A stretch of 64,000 bases of DNA from an uncultured Eubacteriales bacterium (GCA_900319355.1 ONOC01000003.1:18357-82356), one strand, 5' to 3'; counted from the first letter of the stretch, positions 17,405-27,085 are shown. The notes: generated by a model not told the origin, from the sequence alone. Made by a program: numbers and translations.

Positions 17405-17522
17405 TCTTCTGATCAGCCGGCATGCGCGGAATCAGAGCAGCACGTCGGCAGCAGCAGAGGGACGCGGGCAGCATATCGGTATGAGAAAAGGTCCGTGGGA
17501 TCCGGTAACGGCAGCCGGAACA

Positions 17523-17584
17523 GGCGCATCTGTGCAGGAACAGGTGCATCTGTGCAGGAACCGGTGCATCTGTGCAGGAGCCGG
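17523..17584 (+). repeat. 20-bp tandem repeat, three copies
   Basis: GCATCTGTGCAGGAAC recurs at 17525, 17545 and 17565. It lies between the prepilin peptidase and the next TadE-like gene. Confidence 0.85.
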
Positions 17585-17604
17585 TAAGGAGAAGAGGAGG
17601 AAAA

Positions 17605-18123
17605 ATGGCAGCTTATGGTGAGAACAGGATCCGGCGGTGGAAAAAGGGAGTGATGACAGTTGAGGCATCCGTGATTGTTCCCTGCATCGTCCTCGTGACG
17701 GCAGCGCTCATGATTCTGACGTTTTTTGTTCATAACCGGAACTGGTACCGCTCAGCAGCTCTTGAATCGGCAATGCTGGCCAATTCCCGCTTTACGGAAT
17801 TCAGCAATGTAAATACCGTTTCACCGGATGCGGCAGTGAAGGCAGCAGAAGAACGGGCCGGGCAGCGGGCAGAAGAACAGACCATGCCCGGCACAAAACC
17901 GACATTTTCGGTAACCGGCAGCAGAAGCGGCACGACCGTCTCCTTTTCCGGCCAGGAATATGCCATGTACGGAAAGATTTTTGATCATCATCCGCTGGAA
18001 GAGACGGTCGACCGCGTCTGGCCAGTCGAGGGAATCAGGACGGCCCGTAATCTGCGCGCGGCAGTGTCAGGGCTGACAGACGGACAGATGGCAGGTAAGA
18101 CCGAAGACAGCGCAGGAGACTGA
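17605..18123 (+). CDS. TadE-like pseudopilin
   Basis: A 172-residue minor pilin-like protein. WKKGVMTVEASVIVPCIV gives a Gly cleavage point with Glu at +5, then a hydrophobic helix to about residue 45. The rest is hydrophilic and presumably outside the membrane, with KPTFSVTGSRSGTTVSFSG and a conserved-looking DRVWPVEG. The ATG at 17605 has GGAGGAAAA directly before it. The open frame upstream only covers the 20-bp tandem repeat and was not used. It is co-transcribed with the downstream FHA gene, 52 bases on. Confidence 0.78.
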   Translation: MAAYGENRIRRWKKGVMTVEASVIVPCIVLVTAALMILTFFVHNRNWYRSAALESAMLANSRFTEFSNVNTVSPDAAVKAAEERAGQRAEEQTMPGTKPTFSVTGSRSGTTVSFSGQEYAMYGKIFDHHPLEETVDRVWPVEGIRTARNLRAAVSGLTDGQMAGKTEDSAGD

Positions 18124-18175
18124 GAAATCCAGTGCTTACGGTACGGATATGGAAAAGAAGAAGGGAGGGATATGC

Positions 18176-19840
18176 TTGGAGGTTACGTTCAGACAGGATA
18201 TATATAACAGCTATATGATCCTTTCCGGTGGTGAGGTGGATCGCACCGCCTATCCGATTCATATGATCACGAGAAACGATATCCCGGGATTTCTGTGCTG
18301 TCACACGGAGGAAATGGACGGCCGGCTGTACTTTTACTACGACGTCACCTCCATGAGATCACTGAAAACGGTGCTGGAGACGAGACCCGTCAGCTCAGGG
18401 CTGCTGAGACTGCTTCTTCAGGCGATGCCCTCTGCCATGGAAATCCTGTCCGCCTATCTTCTGAAGCCGGACGGTATTCAGCTTTCTGCCGCCATGATCT
18501 ATACGGACGAGGAACAGAAAAAACTCTGGTTCTGCTATTACCCGGATAGAATGTCACATTTTGCGGAGGCGCTTGTAAGTCTTGGAGAGGATATTCTTTC
18601 AGGGCTGGATCACGGGGACAGGGAAGCTGTTGCGCTCGGCTATGCCTTTTATCAGGAGTGCTGCGGACTTAAAGGAGAGGTGCCGGCAGATTTCTTCAGC
18701 CGTTTTCTGAAGAGCAGGGAGCCGTCCGTGGGGACGGAGGAGGAAGCGTGCCGGGAAGAAGAGGAAAAGCAGAAAAATCTGGCGTCCGTATTTTTTGATG
18801 AGGACGATGATGACAGTGACCGGCGTGAGGATAAGCAAAGACGAAGAAAAAAGAAAAAGGAAAGGAATGGGAAAAAAGACAGGAAGAAGAAAAGCGGATG
18901 GCGTGGATTTTTCCGGCGGCGCGCCACCGGCCTGATGCCGGAAGACCGGGAAAGAACGCCGGATATTTCAGAACGAATGCCGGAAGGCAGGGAACGGAAG
19001 TCTTATGAAACAGAACGAATGTCTTATGAAACAGAACAGACGTCTTATGAAGCAGATCGGATGTCTTATGAGGCAGATCGGATGTCCGGGACAACGGAAG
19101 TGACCGCAGAAGAGCAGGCTTCTGTGCCGTACAGATCTTCTTCTGTTTCAGCGGAATCAGAGGAGGAAGAGAAAACCGTATTACTGAGGAGGAAGAAAGA
19201 AGGGCGTGCACCGGTGAGAGCAAGGCTCATTGCGGTCGCGGATACGGCAGAAGTCGCCGGTGATGCCGAAGCCCCGGATTTTTCTGATGAAGCTGTGTTC
19301 TGTCTTACGGCGCCTGTCTATATTGTCGGCCGCAGCCGCAGGTCGGCGACGCTGATCCTGTCTTCTCCGGCTGTGAGCCGGGTTCATGCGGAACTGGTCT
19401 GGCAGGATCTGTCGAATCGCTCATACGATGGCAGGCCGGCGGGCTGCCGGCCGAAAAGCCGTTCAGATGAACAAAGCCGGGGCACAGGAGCACCGGAACC
19501 GGGTACTGAAGCACCGGCAGCCGGAGATCCTGTGTCAGGACCCGGTGCAGGCGCACCGACCGGAGATCATGTATCAGGCTTTGACACAGGCGCACCGACC
19601 GGAGATCATGTATCAGGCTTTGACACAGGCACACCGACCGGAAATCCTCTGCCAGGTTCCGGCGCGGGTGCACCGATGTGCGGCACGTATGTTCTGAAGG
19701 ATCTGAATTCCAGAAATGCTACACTGGTAAACGGGAAGCACCTGAGTCCGAAAGAAGCGTACCGGCTGTGCAGCGGTGATCTGGTCACCTTTGCAGACCG
19801 TCTGTACAGGTATGAGGACGGGAGATCCCCGGTGTACTGA
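18176..19840 (+). CDS. DUF6382-like protein with a split FHA domain
   Basis: Last gene of the Tad operon; 554 aa. Residues 1-170 match the N-terminal domain found before FHA domains in Clostridia Tad loci. A Lys/Arg/Glu-rich middle follows, with four 7-residue repeats (like ERMSYET). The C-terminal FHA domain binds phosphothreonine in studied proteins. Its first half (VYIVGRS...SRVHAEL) is near 380-405 and its second half (YVLKDLNSRNATLVNGK) near 504-520. They are separated by about 90 residues rich in Gly, Ala, Pro and Thr. The usual NG of the last loop is NA. I chose the TTG at 18176 because GGGAGGG lies 6 bases before it. The ATG at 18149 has no site. Confidence 0.78.
   Translation: MEVTFRQDIYNSYMILSGGEVDRTAYPIHMITRNDIPGFLCCHTEEMDGRLYFYYDVTSMRSLKTVLETRPVSSGLLRLLLQAMPSAMEILSAYLLKPDGIQLSAAMIYTDEEQKKLWFCYYPDRMSHFAEALVSLGEDILSGLDHGDREAVALGYAFYQECCGLKGEVPADFFSRFLKSREPSVGTEEEACREEEEKQKNLASVFFDEDDDDSDRREDKQRRRKKKKERNGKKDRKKKSGWRGFFRRRATGLMPEDRERTPDISERMPEGRERKSYETERMSYETEQTSYEADRMSYEADRMSGTTEVTAEEQASVPYRSSSVSAESEEEEKTVLLRRKKEGRAPVRARLIAVADTAEVAGDAEAPDFSDEAVFCLTAPVYIVGRSRRSATLILSSPAVSRVHAELVWQDLSNRSYDGRPAGCRPKSRSDEQSRGTGAPEPGTEAPAAGDPVSGPGAGAPTGDHVSGFDTGAPTGDHVSGFDTGTPTGNPLPGSGAGAPMCGTYVLKDLNSRNATLVNGKHLSPKEAYRLCSGDLVTFADRLYRYEDGRSPVY
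18998..19084 (+). repeat. 21-bp in-frame tandem repeat, four copies
   Basis: TCTTATGA recurs at 19001, 19022, 19043 and 19064. It encodes the 7-residue units SYETERM, SYETEQT, SYEADRM and SYEADRM in the linker of the FHA protein. Confidence 0.85.
19490..19680 (+). repeat. 39-bp in-frame repeat tract inside the FHA domain
   Basis: Two exact 39-bp units start at 19550 and 19589 and encode GAPTGDHVSGFDT. Degenerate copies flank them on both sides. The tract separates the two halves of the FHA domain. Confidence 0.85.
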
Positions 19841-19858
19841 TGTTTTGTCTCACATGTG

Positions 19859-19900
19859 CCGGCTGCGGGAATCGCACAGCGACGGAGCAGCCGGGCTTAA
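19859..19900 (+). terminator. Possible terminator between Tad operon and murG
   Basis: CCGGCTGC (19859-19866) and GCAGCCGG (19887-19894) form an 8-bp stem between convergent genes. No clear T-run follows on the plus strand. Confidence 0.4.
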
Positions 19901-19934
19901 TATAGTACGGTGGCATCTTGTATGATATCGATGT

Positions 19935-21002
19935 TTACTGTCTTGTGTATTCCCGGATCAGTTTCATAATCACATCGATACTGTCAGTGTGCTGTGAATG
20001 CTTCATGGCTGAAATGTACTGGTCTCTGTTTTCATACAGCTGGTTTACTTTATCCACCAGCGCTTTTTCCGTCAGGCCGGATTCTTCCAGTACCATGCTG
20101 AATCCCTGTTTTTCAAAAGAACGGGCATTCAGAATCTGGTCTCCGCGGCTGGCGTCAGAACCAAGCGGAATCAGAAGGTTTGGAATGGCCAGGGTGCTGA
20201 TTTCGCAGATGGCATTGGCGCCGGCACGGCTGATCATCAGGGAGCACATGGCATAGAGATCCGGGAGCTCTTCTCTGATGTATTCATACTGGCGGTATCC
20301 TTCTGTATCCTTCAGGGATTCGTCCAGGTGACCTTTGCCGCACAGATGGACAACCTGATATTTTTTCAGAAGCTCCGGAAGTGCTGCCCGCACGCAGTTG
20401 TTGACGCGGACGGCGCCCTGACTGCCGCCCATGACCAGGATAACCGGCTTATTGCTGTCCAGACCGGTAAAAGCAAATCCTTTCGCGGCACTTCCCTTTT
20501 TCAGTTCATCTCTGATCGGGGTGCCGGTCACGACGCCGGTGCCTTCCGGGACGTGAGAGAGAGTTTCCGGGAAATTACAGCAGATTTTTCTGGCATATTT
20601 CAGACAGATTCTGTTGGCGAGGCCCGGTGTCATATCTGATTCATGAATGATGACAGGAACATGACATTTATTTGCCGCCAGAACCACAGGGACCGCGACA
20701 AAACCGCCCTTGGAGAAAAGAATATCAGGATCGATTTTTCTGATGATCTTTCGGGCTTCACCGATCCCCTTAAGAACACGGAAAGGATCGGACAGATTTT
20801 TCCAGTCAAAATATCGACGGAATTTACCTGTGGCTATTCCGTAGTACGGAATGTTTTCTGCTTCTATCAGGCTTTTTTCAATCCCGTTGTAGGAGCCGAT
20901 ATAATAAACTTCATAGCCTGCCTCGCGGAGTGCAGGAAGCAGTGCGATGTTCGGTGTAACATGTCCGGCAGTTCCGCCGCCGGTCAGAACAATTTTCTTC
21001 AT
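19935..21002 (-). CDS. murG: UDP-GlcNAc:undecaprenyl-PP-MurNAc-pentapeptide GlcNAc transferase
   Basis: Makes lipid II from lipid I at the inner face of the membrane; 355 aa, GT28 family. The N-terminal loop GGGTAGHVTP is at residues 8-17. The acceptor-domain signature VIIHESDMTPGLANR lies near 115-130. The sugar-nucleotide domain carries MGGSQGAVRVN, then LMISRAGANAICEI and LIPLGSDASRGDQ. All are typical of MurG. GAGGA lies before the ATG. It is a monocistronic minus-strand gene converging on the Tad operon, not within a division/cell-wall cluster. Some bacteria carry a second MurG-like gene, so whether this is the only copy is unknown. Confidence 0.93.
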   Translation of the reverse strand: MKKIVLTGGGTAGHVTPNIALLPALREAGYEVYYIGSYNGIEKSLIEAENIPYYGIATGKFRRYFDWKNLSDPFRVLKGIGEARKIIRKIDPDILFSKGGFVAVPVVLAANKCHVPVIIHESDMTPGLANRICLKYARKICCNFPETLSHVPEGTGVVTGTPIRDELKKGSAAKGFAFTGLDSNKPVILVMGGSQGAVRVNNCVRAALPELLKKYQVVHLCGKGHLDESLKDTEGYRQYEYIREELPDLYAMCSLMISRAGANAICEISTLAIPNLLIPLGSDASRGDQILNARSFEKQGFSMVLEESGLTEKALVDKVNQLYENRDQYISAMKHSQHTDSIDVIMKLIREYTRQ

Positions 21003-21309
21003 GGGTTATTCCTCGTTTTCTGTTTTCAGAAGCATTCTGATCTGAGACCGGCCGGATGAGATTCCGAAAAAATTCCGAAAAGATCCCGGACCGGTTTCAT
21101 GCATTTCTCATCATAGCACAACCGTCATGATTTCAGTACCTGTGTTCAATCCAGCATGCAATCCTGAAATGAAATTTTTAACGCCACAGTCTCTTTCTGC
21201 AGTTGCGTTTGGTCAGACAAAGAGTAACTGGTAAATAGTCGGTACCCTGGCAAAGAAAAGGTCGTTCCTTCTGGAACGGCCTCGTAAACAAACAATGATT
21301 AGGTATCAC

Positions 21310-21402
21310 ACTGGACTTTGCCCCATGAATGGTATCGATGAGATACCAGTTCTTCCGGTCAATCGTAAAACTGCGGATGCCCTGTTCTGCGATACGGTCA
21401 GC
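21310..21402 (-). pseudogene. IS66 transposase C-terminal fragment (minus)
   Basis: On the minus strand the frame reads IRSFTIDRKNWYLIDTIHGA, preceded by ADRIAEQ and followed by KSS. This matches the conserved C-terminal part of IS66-family transposases. The frame is lost on both sides. It is a remnant, joined head-on to another IS66 fragment on the opposite strand. Confidence 0.75.
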
Positions 21403-21462
21403 GGAGCCGAAGCCAGTGCTGCCGTTTATTCGATTGTGGAAACAGCGCATGCCAATGGTGAA
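21391..21462 (+). pseudogene. IS66 transposase C-terminal fragment (plus)
   Basis: The plus strand reads GAEASAAVYSIVETAHANG, preceded by DTVS, the IS66 signature that normally follows the RKNW block. It overlaps the opposite-strand fragment by about 12 bases. It then runs out of frame before the metallo-hydrolase gene, about 95 bases later. Confidence 0.75.
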
Positions 21463-21557
21463 TTGGCTGTAAAATTACCGCAAAAGCCCCGGAAAAGGGA
21501 TATAATCAAAAGGGGTGTAACAGACAGGTTCAGCATGAGGACACGGGAGGTATTGCC

Positions 21558-23171
21558 ATGAGGCTGATGTTTATCGGTGCCGACCATGAAGTGACGGGAA
21601 GCTGTTATTATATGGAAGCGGCCGGGAAAAAGTTTCTGATCGACTGCGGTATGGAGCAGGGCAGGAACCTGTATGAAAACCGGGATCTTCCGGTTCCGGC
21701 ATCTGAGATCGATTTTGTTCTTCTGACACATGCGCATATTGACCATTCGGGAAATCTGCCGCTGCTATATGCGAAGGGTTTCCGGGGGCCGGTCTATACG
21801 ACTGAGGCCACGGCCGATCTGTGCGATATCATGCTCCGTGACAGCGCGCATATTCAGGAATTCGAGTCAGAATGGCGCAACCGCAAGGGGAAACGTCTGG
21901 GCAGAGCTGAATATGTACCGCCCTACACCATGAAGGATGCGATGGGGCTCATCGAACAGCTGCAGGGCATGCCTTATCAGAAGGTCATTGACATCGCGGA
22001 AGGTATCAGGGTACGATTTGTTGATGCCGGACATCTGCTCGGATCGGCGAGCATAGAACTGTGGCTGACAGAAAACGGCATCACGAAGAAAATCGTTTTT
22101 TCGGGAGATATCGGCAACCTGAATCAGCCGATTATAAAGGATCCGGATTATATTACAGAGGCAGATTACGTCGTCATGGAATCCACCTACGGGGACCGCA
22201 GCCACGGCGATGAGACACCGGATTATGTTGCAGAGCTGGCCAAAGTGATCCAGTCGACGTTCGACCGGGGAGGCAATGTGGTCATTCCTTCTTTTGCCGT
22301 CGGCAGAACGCAGGAAATGCTGTATTTTATCCGCCAGATCAAGGAAGAAAAACTTGTCATCAATCACGGGGATTTTCCGGTTTACGTAGACAGCCCGCTG
22401 GCAAATGAAGCCACGACCGTTTTCCAGAGACATCCCAATGACTGTTATGATGAAGAAGCGGGTGAGCTGATCCGGAAGGGTATAAATCCGATCGCTTTTA
22501 CGAATCTTCATACCGCGGTGTCGGCCGATGATTCAAAGGCGATTAATTTTATCGATACGCCGAAGGTTATCATTTCCGCTAGCGGCATGTGTGATGCCGG
22601 ACGTGTAAAGCATCACCTGAAACATAATCTCTGGAGACCGGAGTGCACGATTCTTTTCGTCGGTTATCAGGCGGTCGGAACACCTGGCCGTGCCCTGGTG
22701 GAAGGGGCGGACAGGCTGAAGCTTTTCGGTGAGGAAATTGCCGTCAGGGCGAGAATCTGTCAGCTTCCCGGGATCAGCGGCCATGCTGACGACAGGGGAC
22801 TGATGAAATGGGCTTCGGCTTTTGCGAAAAAGCCATCAAAATTTTTTGTATGTCACGGCGAAGATACGGTGACGGACTTTTTTGCGGACAGGCTGAAGAA
22901 AGAGCTGGGCGTGGATGCTTATGCCCCGTACAGCGGCTGGGAGTTTGACCTGCTTGCGGACAGATTCCTTGCGAAGCCTGAGGGAATCAGGATTTCTGTT
23001 CCTTCTGTGGATGCTGTTACACGCCATAAGAAGAATTCAGTATTTGAGCGCCTTGTTGCAGCCGGACAGCGTCTGATGACCGTGATCCGTCACAATGAGG
23101 GCGGTGCGAATAAGGATCTGGCAAAGTTTACAGATCAGATCAATTCGCTCTGTGATAAATGGGATCGCTGA
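21558..23171 (+). CDS. Metallo-beta-lactamase/beta-CASP RNA-processing exonuclease-like protein
   Basis: A 537-residue hydrolase of the YSH1/CPSF-like group. The metal site THAHIDHSG is near residues 57-65. Other MBL ligands are in DAGHLLGSAS and FSGDIG. The beta-CASP part has SFAVGRTQEMLYF and SGMCDAGRVKHHL, and an RMMBL-type end has LPGISGHADD and FFVCHGE. Such proteins cleave RNA in studied cases. Residues after about 465 form an extra C-terminal helical tail. GGGAGG precedes the ATG. A TATAAT at 21501-21506 in the upstream IS66 remnant may be a -10 element, but no good -35 was seen. mtnN follows 54 bases on. Confidence 0.88.
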   Translation: MRLMFIGADHEVTGSCYYMEAAGKKFLIDCGMEQGRNLYENRDLPVPASEIDFVLLTHAHIDHSGNLPLLYAKGFRGPVYTTEATADLCDIMLRDSAHIQEFESEWRNRKGKRLGRAEYVPPYTMKDAMGLIEQLQGMPYQKVIDIAEGIRVRFVDAGHLLGSASIELWLTENGITKKIVFSGDIGNLNQPIIKDPDYITEADYVVMESTYGDRSHGDETPDYVAELAKVIQSTFDRGGNVVIPSFAVGRTQEMLYFIRQIKEEKLVINHGDFPVYVDSPLANEATTVFQRHPNDCYDEEAGELIRKGINPIAFTNLHTAVSADDSKAINFIDTPKVIISASGMCDAGRVKHHLKHNLWRPECTILFVGYQAVGTPGRALVEGADRLKLFGEEIAVRARICQLPGISGHADDRGLMKWASAFAKKPSKFFVCHGEDTVTDFFADRLKKELGVDAYAPYSGWEFDLLADRFLAKPEGIRISVPSVDAVTRHKKNSVFERLVAAGQRLMTVIRHNEGGANKDLAKFTDQINSLCDKWDR

Positions 23172-23225
23172 CCGGCAGAATTTTCTTATCGTACCGCAAA
23201 GGAGTAAACAGAAAAAGGAGAATTT

Positions 23226-23924
23226 ATGAGTCTGATCGGAATTATCGGAGCAATGGATGAGGAAGTGAAGGAGCTGAAGGAGGCTATGTCGGAGGTTACC
23301 GTCTACAGAAAGGCCGGAATTGAGTTTTTCCGCGGTACGCTGGACGGCAAGCCTGCCGTCATTGCACAGAGCGGCGTCGGAAAGGTAAATGCGGCTATGT
23401 GCACACAGATTCTCGCAGATGATTTTCATGTCGACTGCGTGCTGAATACCGGCATCGCCGGCAGTCTGCAGAACCGTATCGATATCGGGGATATCGTACT
23501 TTCCACGGATGCTGTTCAGCATGACATGGATGCCACCGTCTGGGGCTATAAGCCCGGTCAGGTACCCGGGATGGATACCTATATTTTTCCGGCGAGTCCT
23601 CAGCTGATCAGTACGGCGGAAAAAATCTGCGCCGAGGTGAATCCCGACATTCATACGTTCCGGGGAAGAGTTGTCAGCGGAGATCAGTTTATCTCAGATC
23701 ATGAAAAGAAGGTCAGACTTGCCGAAGTATTTGGCGGCTGCTGCGCGGAGATGGAGGGCGTCGCGATTGCACAGACCGCTTATCGCAACGGGATTCCCTA
23801 CCTGATCATCAGGGTGATCTCCGACAAGGCGGACGGCAGTGCCGTTGCGGATGACAATACCTTTACTGCGGACTGCGTGAAGCACTGTGTGCGTCTGATC
23901 CACGGCATGGTGAAGGCATTATAA
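23226..23924 (+). CDS. mtnN: 5'-methylthioadenosine/S-adenosylhomocysteine nucleosidase
   Basis: Hydrolyses MTA and SAH to adenine and the thioribosyl product, recycling by-products of SAM use; cytosolic, 232 aa. The family start GIIGAMDEEVKELKEAM is present. The substrate loop GVGKVNAAMCTQILADDF and NTGIAGSLQ follow. Near the end come EMEGVAIAQTAYRNGIP and the catalytic Asp region RVISDKADG. AAAAGGAG lies before the ATG. It follows the beta-CASP gene by 54 bases and may share its transcript. Confidence 0.95.
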   Translation: MSLIGIIGAMDEEVKELKEAMSEVTVYRKAGIEFFRGTLDGKPAVIAQSGVGKVNAAMCTQILADDFHVDCVLNTGIAGSLQNRIDIGDIVLSTDAVQHDMDATVWGYKPGQVPGMDTYIFPASPQLISTAEKICAEVNPDIHTFRGRVVSGDQFISDHEKKVRLAEVFGGCCAEMEGVAIAQTAYRNGIPYLIIRVISDKADGSAVADDNTFTADCVKHCVRLIHGMVKAL

Positions 23925-23928
23925 AAAG

Positions 23929-24204
23929 CTAAGCTCTGGGATCCTCTTCGAGCACCTGGATTTCGAGGTAATCGAAGGGGATTTCTTCGTTTACGAAATT
24001 GTCCTGCGTGAAACGGGCCTTTTTTGTCTGTTTGAATTCACGTATATTGGAGGAAAGCCAGACGGGAACAGACAGATCAAAGGCTGCACAGATCTGTTCG
24101 AGCGCCCGGAGAATTTTGTGGGTCCTCGTATCAGCGGCGTCATCTGTGATGGTGATGTCCTTTACCAGATGATTTTCATTCCAGATTTTTCCCCAGATCC
24201 GCAT
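23929..24204 (-). CDS. Small conserved hypothetical protein
   Basis: A 91-residue soluble protein, not recognised beyond similarity to small uncharacterised Clostridia proteins. It starts MRIWGKIWNENHLVKD and contains RTHKILRALEQICAAFDL, then VPVWLSSNIREFKQTKKAR, and ends with acidic LEIQVLEEDPRA. There is no signal peptide or membrane segment. AGAGGA lies six to seven bases before the ATG. It converges on mtnN with four bases between their stops. Confidence 0.7.
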   Translation of the reverse strand: MRIWGKIWNENHLVKDITITDDAADTRTHKILRALEQICAAFDLSVPVWLSSNIREFKQTKKARFTQDNFVNEEIPFDYLEIQVLEEDPRA

Positions 24205-24314
24205 GGCATTTCCTCTTGTTTTTCAGACCGGTTTCGGATTCGGGCCCTTTACAGACCCGAATCATGAGACGATCCGGTGCCGGGACGGGAACAGGCCCGG
24301 CTGCACGGTGTTGA

Positions 24315-24384
24315 TATAAGACTGCTGGCTGACTTGAAAAGTTAAACGCCAGTGCAGCAGTAAATACAACCTATAAGACTGCTG
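24315..24384 (+). repeat. Direct repeat pair with hairpin upstream of the hydratase gene
   Basis: TATAAGACTGCTG occurs at 24315-24327 and 24372-24384. ACTGCTG of the first copy can pair with CAGCAGT about 30 bases on. It is in the leader or upstream region of the YbhJ-like gene; purpose unknown. Confidence 0.5.
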
Positions 24385-24397
24385 ATCAATAAACAGC

Positions 24398-24427
24398 TTG
24401 CATGACTGAGACGTATTACAGTAGAAT
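24398..24427 (+). promoter_or_regulatory. Candidate promoter of the hydratase gene
   Basis: TTGCAT, an 18-base spacer, then TAGAAT. It lies about 115 bases before the ATG at 24541. Confidence 0.4.
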
Positions 24428-24540
24428 GTATTTTGCCACATTATAAACGGAGTGTCAAAACGGACCGCAAAGTCAGCGTGCGGGTGCGGCACAGGACGGG
24501 GAGCCTGAAGGCGCGGTCAGAGTGATGAAGGAGGCGGCAC

Positions 24541-26838
24541 ATGAAGTTACAGAACGGAGGCATATACCTCATAAACGGAACGGATGTGATTGCTGATGAC
24601 GGTGAGGCAAAGGTGAAACTGGCATCGGCGGGCGTGACCACGGACAGAGATACGGCGAAAAAAGAGACCATGGCCTACGGGATCCTGAAGGATCACAACG
24701 TGTCCGGCAATATGGAGAATCTGCAGATAAAGTTCGACAAAATGACATCTCACGATATCACTTATGTCGGCATCATTCAGACAGCCCGGGCGTCCGGACT
24801 GGAGAAATTCCCGATCCCGTATGTTCTCACCAACTGCCACAATTCTCTCTGTGCGGTCGGGGGAACGATCAATGAAGATGATCACATGTTCGGCCTGTCA
24901 TGCGCAAAGAAATACGGCGGAATCTATGTACCGCCGCATCAGGCCGTGATTCATCAGTTTGCAAGAGAGATGCTTGCCGGTGTCGGCAGGATGATTCTCG
25001 GTTCGGATTCTCACACCCGTTACGGGGCGCTGGGAACGATGGCCATGGGAGAAGGCGGCCCCGAGCTGGTCAAGCAGCTGCTCGGCAAAACTTATGATAT
25101 CGCCATGCCGGGTGTCATTGCCGTTTACATGACAGGCAAACCGGTGCCGGGCGTCGGACCGCAGGATGTGGCGCTTGCCATCATCGGTGCGGTGTTCGAC
25201 TGCGGCTACGTGAAGAATAAAGTGATGGAATTCGTAGGCCCGGGCGTATCGAACCTGTCTGCTGACTTCAGAATCGGCATTGATGTCATGACGACAGAGA
25301 CGACCTGCCTTTCTTCCATCTGGAGAACGGACGATCGGATCAGGGACTGGTATGAGATTCATGGCCGCAGCGAAGAATACCGTGATCTGAATCCGGGTGC
25401 CGTGGCATATTACGACGGCTGCATTTATGTGGAACTCGACAAAATCCGTCCGATGATCGCGATGCCGTTCCATCCGAGCAATGTGTATACCATTGAGGAA
25501 GTAAACGAAAATCTGGACGATGTGCTCAATGATGTGGAAAAAAGAGCGCAGGTATCCTTTAACGGCAAAGTGGATTATGATCTCCACAGCAAGGTGCACA
25601 ACGGGAAACTGCTGGTAGACCAGGGTATCATCGCCGGATGTGCAGGCGGAGGCTTTGAAAATATCTGCGATGCCGCGGATATTCTCCGCGGGCAGTATAT
25701 CGGCTGCAACGATTTTACACTGAGTGTATATCCGGCATCTGCGCCGATTTACAAAGAGCTTGCCGCCAACGGTGTTCTCGCGGATCTCATGGAAACCGGA
25801 GCCATTGTCAAGACCGCGTTCTGCGGACCGTGCTTCGGCGCAGGAGATACGCCGGCGAACGGTGATCTGTCGATCCGTCATTCAACAAGGAACTTCCCGA
25901 ACAGGGAGGGATCCAAGGTGCAGGAAGGCCAGGTGGCCGGTGTGGCACTGATGGATGCCAGGTCGATCGCCGCCACCGCCGCAAATCAGGGCTATCTGAC
26001 GCCGGCAACGGAATTTGCAGGCGAGTATCGTCATCCGGTTTACCATTTCGATGCAAAAATCTACGAGCACCGCGTATTTGACAGCCACGGCAAGGCAGAT
26101 CCTTCCGTGGAACTCAGATTCGGACCGAATATCAAGGACTGGCCGTCGATGCCTGAGCTTCCGGAAAATCTGATACTGAAGGTCGTTTCCGAGATTCATG
26201 ATCCGGTAACCACGACGGATGAGCTGATTCCATCGGGAGAAACTTCTTCCTATCGCTCCAATCCGCTGCGCCTTGCGGAATTTGCCCTTTCCAGAAAGGA
26301 TCCGCTGTATGTAGGCCGCGCGAAGGAAGTGCAGAAGGCGGAGAAGGCGCTCGAGGCAGGGCAGTGTGCAGGTGAGGCGCTGCCGGAGCTGAGGCCTGTG
26401 GTGAGAACGATCAGGTCCATGTTCCCGGAGGTCAGCCATGACAATTTCGGCGTCGGGTCGACGATTTTTGCGGTGAAACCGGGAGACGGCTCCGCGCGTG
26501 AACAGGCGGCGTCCTGCCAGAAAGTCCTGGGCGGCTGGGCCAATATCGCCAATGAATATGCAACCAAGAGATATCGTTCCAACCTGATCAACTGGGGTAT
26601 GCTTCCGTTCCTGATTGAGAAGGGAGATCTTCCCTTCCACAACGGCGATTATCTGTTCTTCCATGACATCAGGAAGGCTGTTGAAAACAAGGATGACGAA
26701 ATCACGGCATACCGGGTGGATCCGGCAGCCGGAACGATGGAGGCGTTCAAAGTACGCACAGGCGCACTGACCGACGATGAGAGAGAAATTATTCTTGACG
26801 GCTGCCTGATCAATTATTACAGAAATCACAGAAGCTGA
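24541..26838 (+). CDS. Aconitase-family hydratase (YbhJ-like)
   Basis: A 765-residue member of the aconitase superfamily, closest in my recognition to the E. coli YbhJ type; its substrate is not established. The [4Fe-4S] ligand cysteines are plausible: the Cys of IIAGCAGGG near 365 and the CGPC pair near 425. Active-site wording [14 protein letters not shown] is near 150. The C-terminal swivel domain has [16 protein letters not shown] and [18 protein letters not shown]. True citrate aconitases have SCTN at the first Cys, so this is probably not the citric-acid-cycle enzyme. AAGGAGG precedes the ATG. A terminator follows. It is monocistronic. Confidence 0.85.
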   Translation: MKLQNGGIYLINGTDVIADDGEAKVKLASAGVTTDRDTAKKETMAYGILKDHNVSGNMENLQIKFDKMTSHDITYVGIIQTARASGLEKFPIPYVLTNCHNSLCAVGGTINEDDHMFGLSCAKKYGGIYVPPHQAVIHQFAREMLAGVGRMILGSDSHTRYGALGTMAMGEGGPELVKQLLGKTYDIAMPGVIAVYMTGKPVPGVGPQDVALAIIGAVFDCGYVKNKVMEFVGPGVSNLSADFRIGIDVMTTETTCLSSIWRTDDRIRDWYEIHGRSEEYRDLNPGAVAYYDGCIYVELDKIRPMIAMPFHPSNVYTIEEVNENLDDVLNDVEKRAQVSFNGKVDYDLHSKVHNGKLLVDQGIIAGCAGGGFENICDAADILRGQYIGCNDFTLSVYPASAPIYKELAANGVLADLMETGAIVKTAFCGPCFGAGDTPANGDLSIRHSTRNFPNREGSKVQEGQVAGVALMDARSIAATAANQGYLTPATEFAGEYRHPVYHFDAKIYEHRVFDSHGKADPSVELRFGPNIKDWPSMPELPENLILKVVSEIHDPVTTTDELIPSGETSSYRSNPLRLAEFALSRKDPLYVGRAKEVQKAEKALEAGQCAGEALPELRPVVRTIRSMFPEVSHDNFGVGSTIFAVKPGDGSAREQAASCQKVLGGWANIANEYATKRYRSNLINWGMLPFLIEKGDLPFHNGDYLFFHDIRKAVENKDDEITAYRVDPAAGTMEAFKVRTGALTDDEREIILDGCLINYYRNHRS

Positions 26839-26875
26839 CAGACACAGCACAGGGATATACAGAACAGTCACAGGC

Positions 26876-26914
26876 ATCCGGCCGGCGCAGATATCGCCCG
26901 GCCGGGTGTTTTTT
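26876..26914 (+). terminator. Terminator after the hydratase gene
   Basis: CCGGCCGG (26878-26885) pairs with CCGGCCGG (26898-26905), followed by GTG and a run of six T. Confidence 0.85.
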
Positions 26915-27085
26915 ATGTCGTGAGAAGTCTCAGAACAAAAGAAACAGCTTACGCACATTTCAGCTGAATTTTACCTGAACATGAAAATCAGGGCGGCAGA
27001 AATCGATTGAGCAGACTGAATAATCAGAATATTCATCTATGAAAAAAGCGAATACAAAATAATTGAAAAATATATGAGAAAAGTG

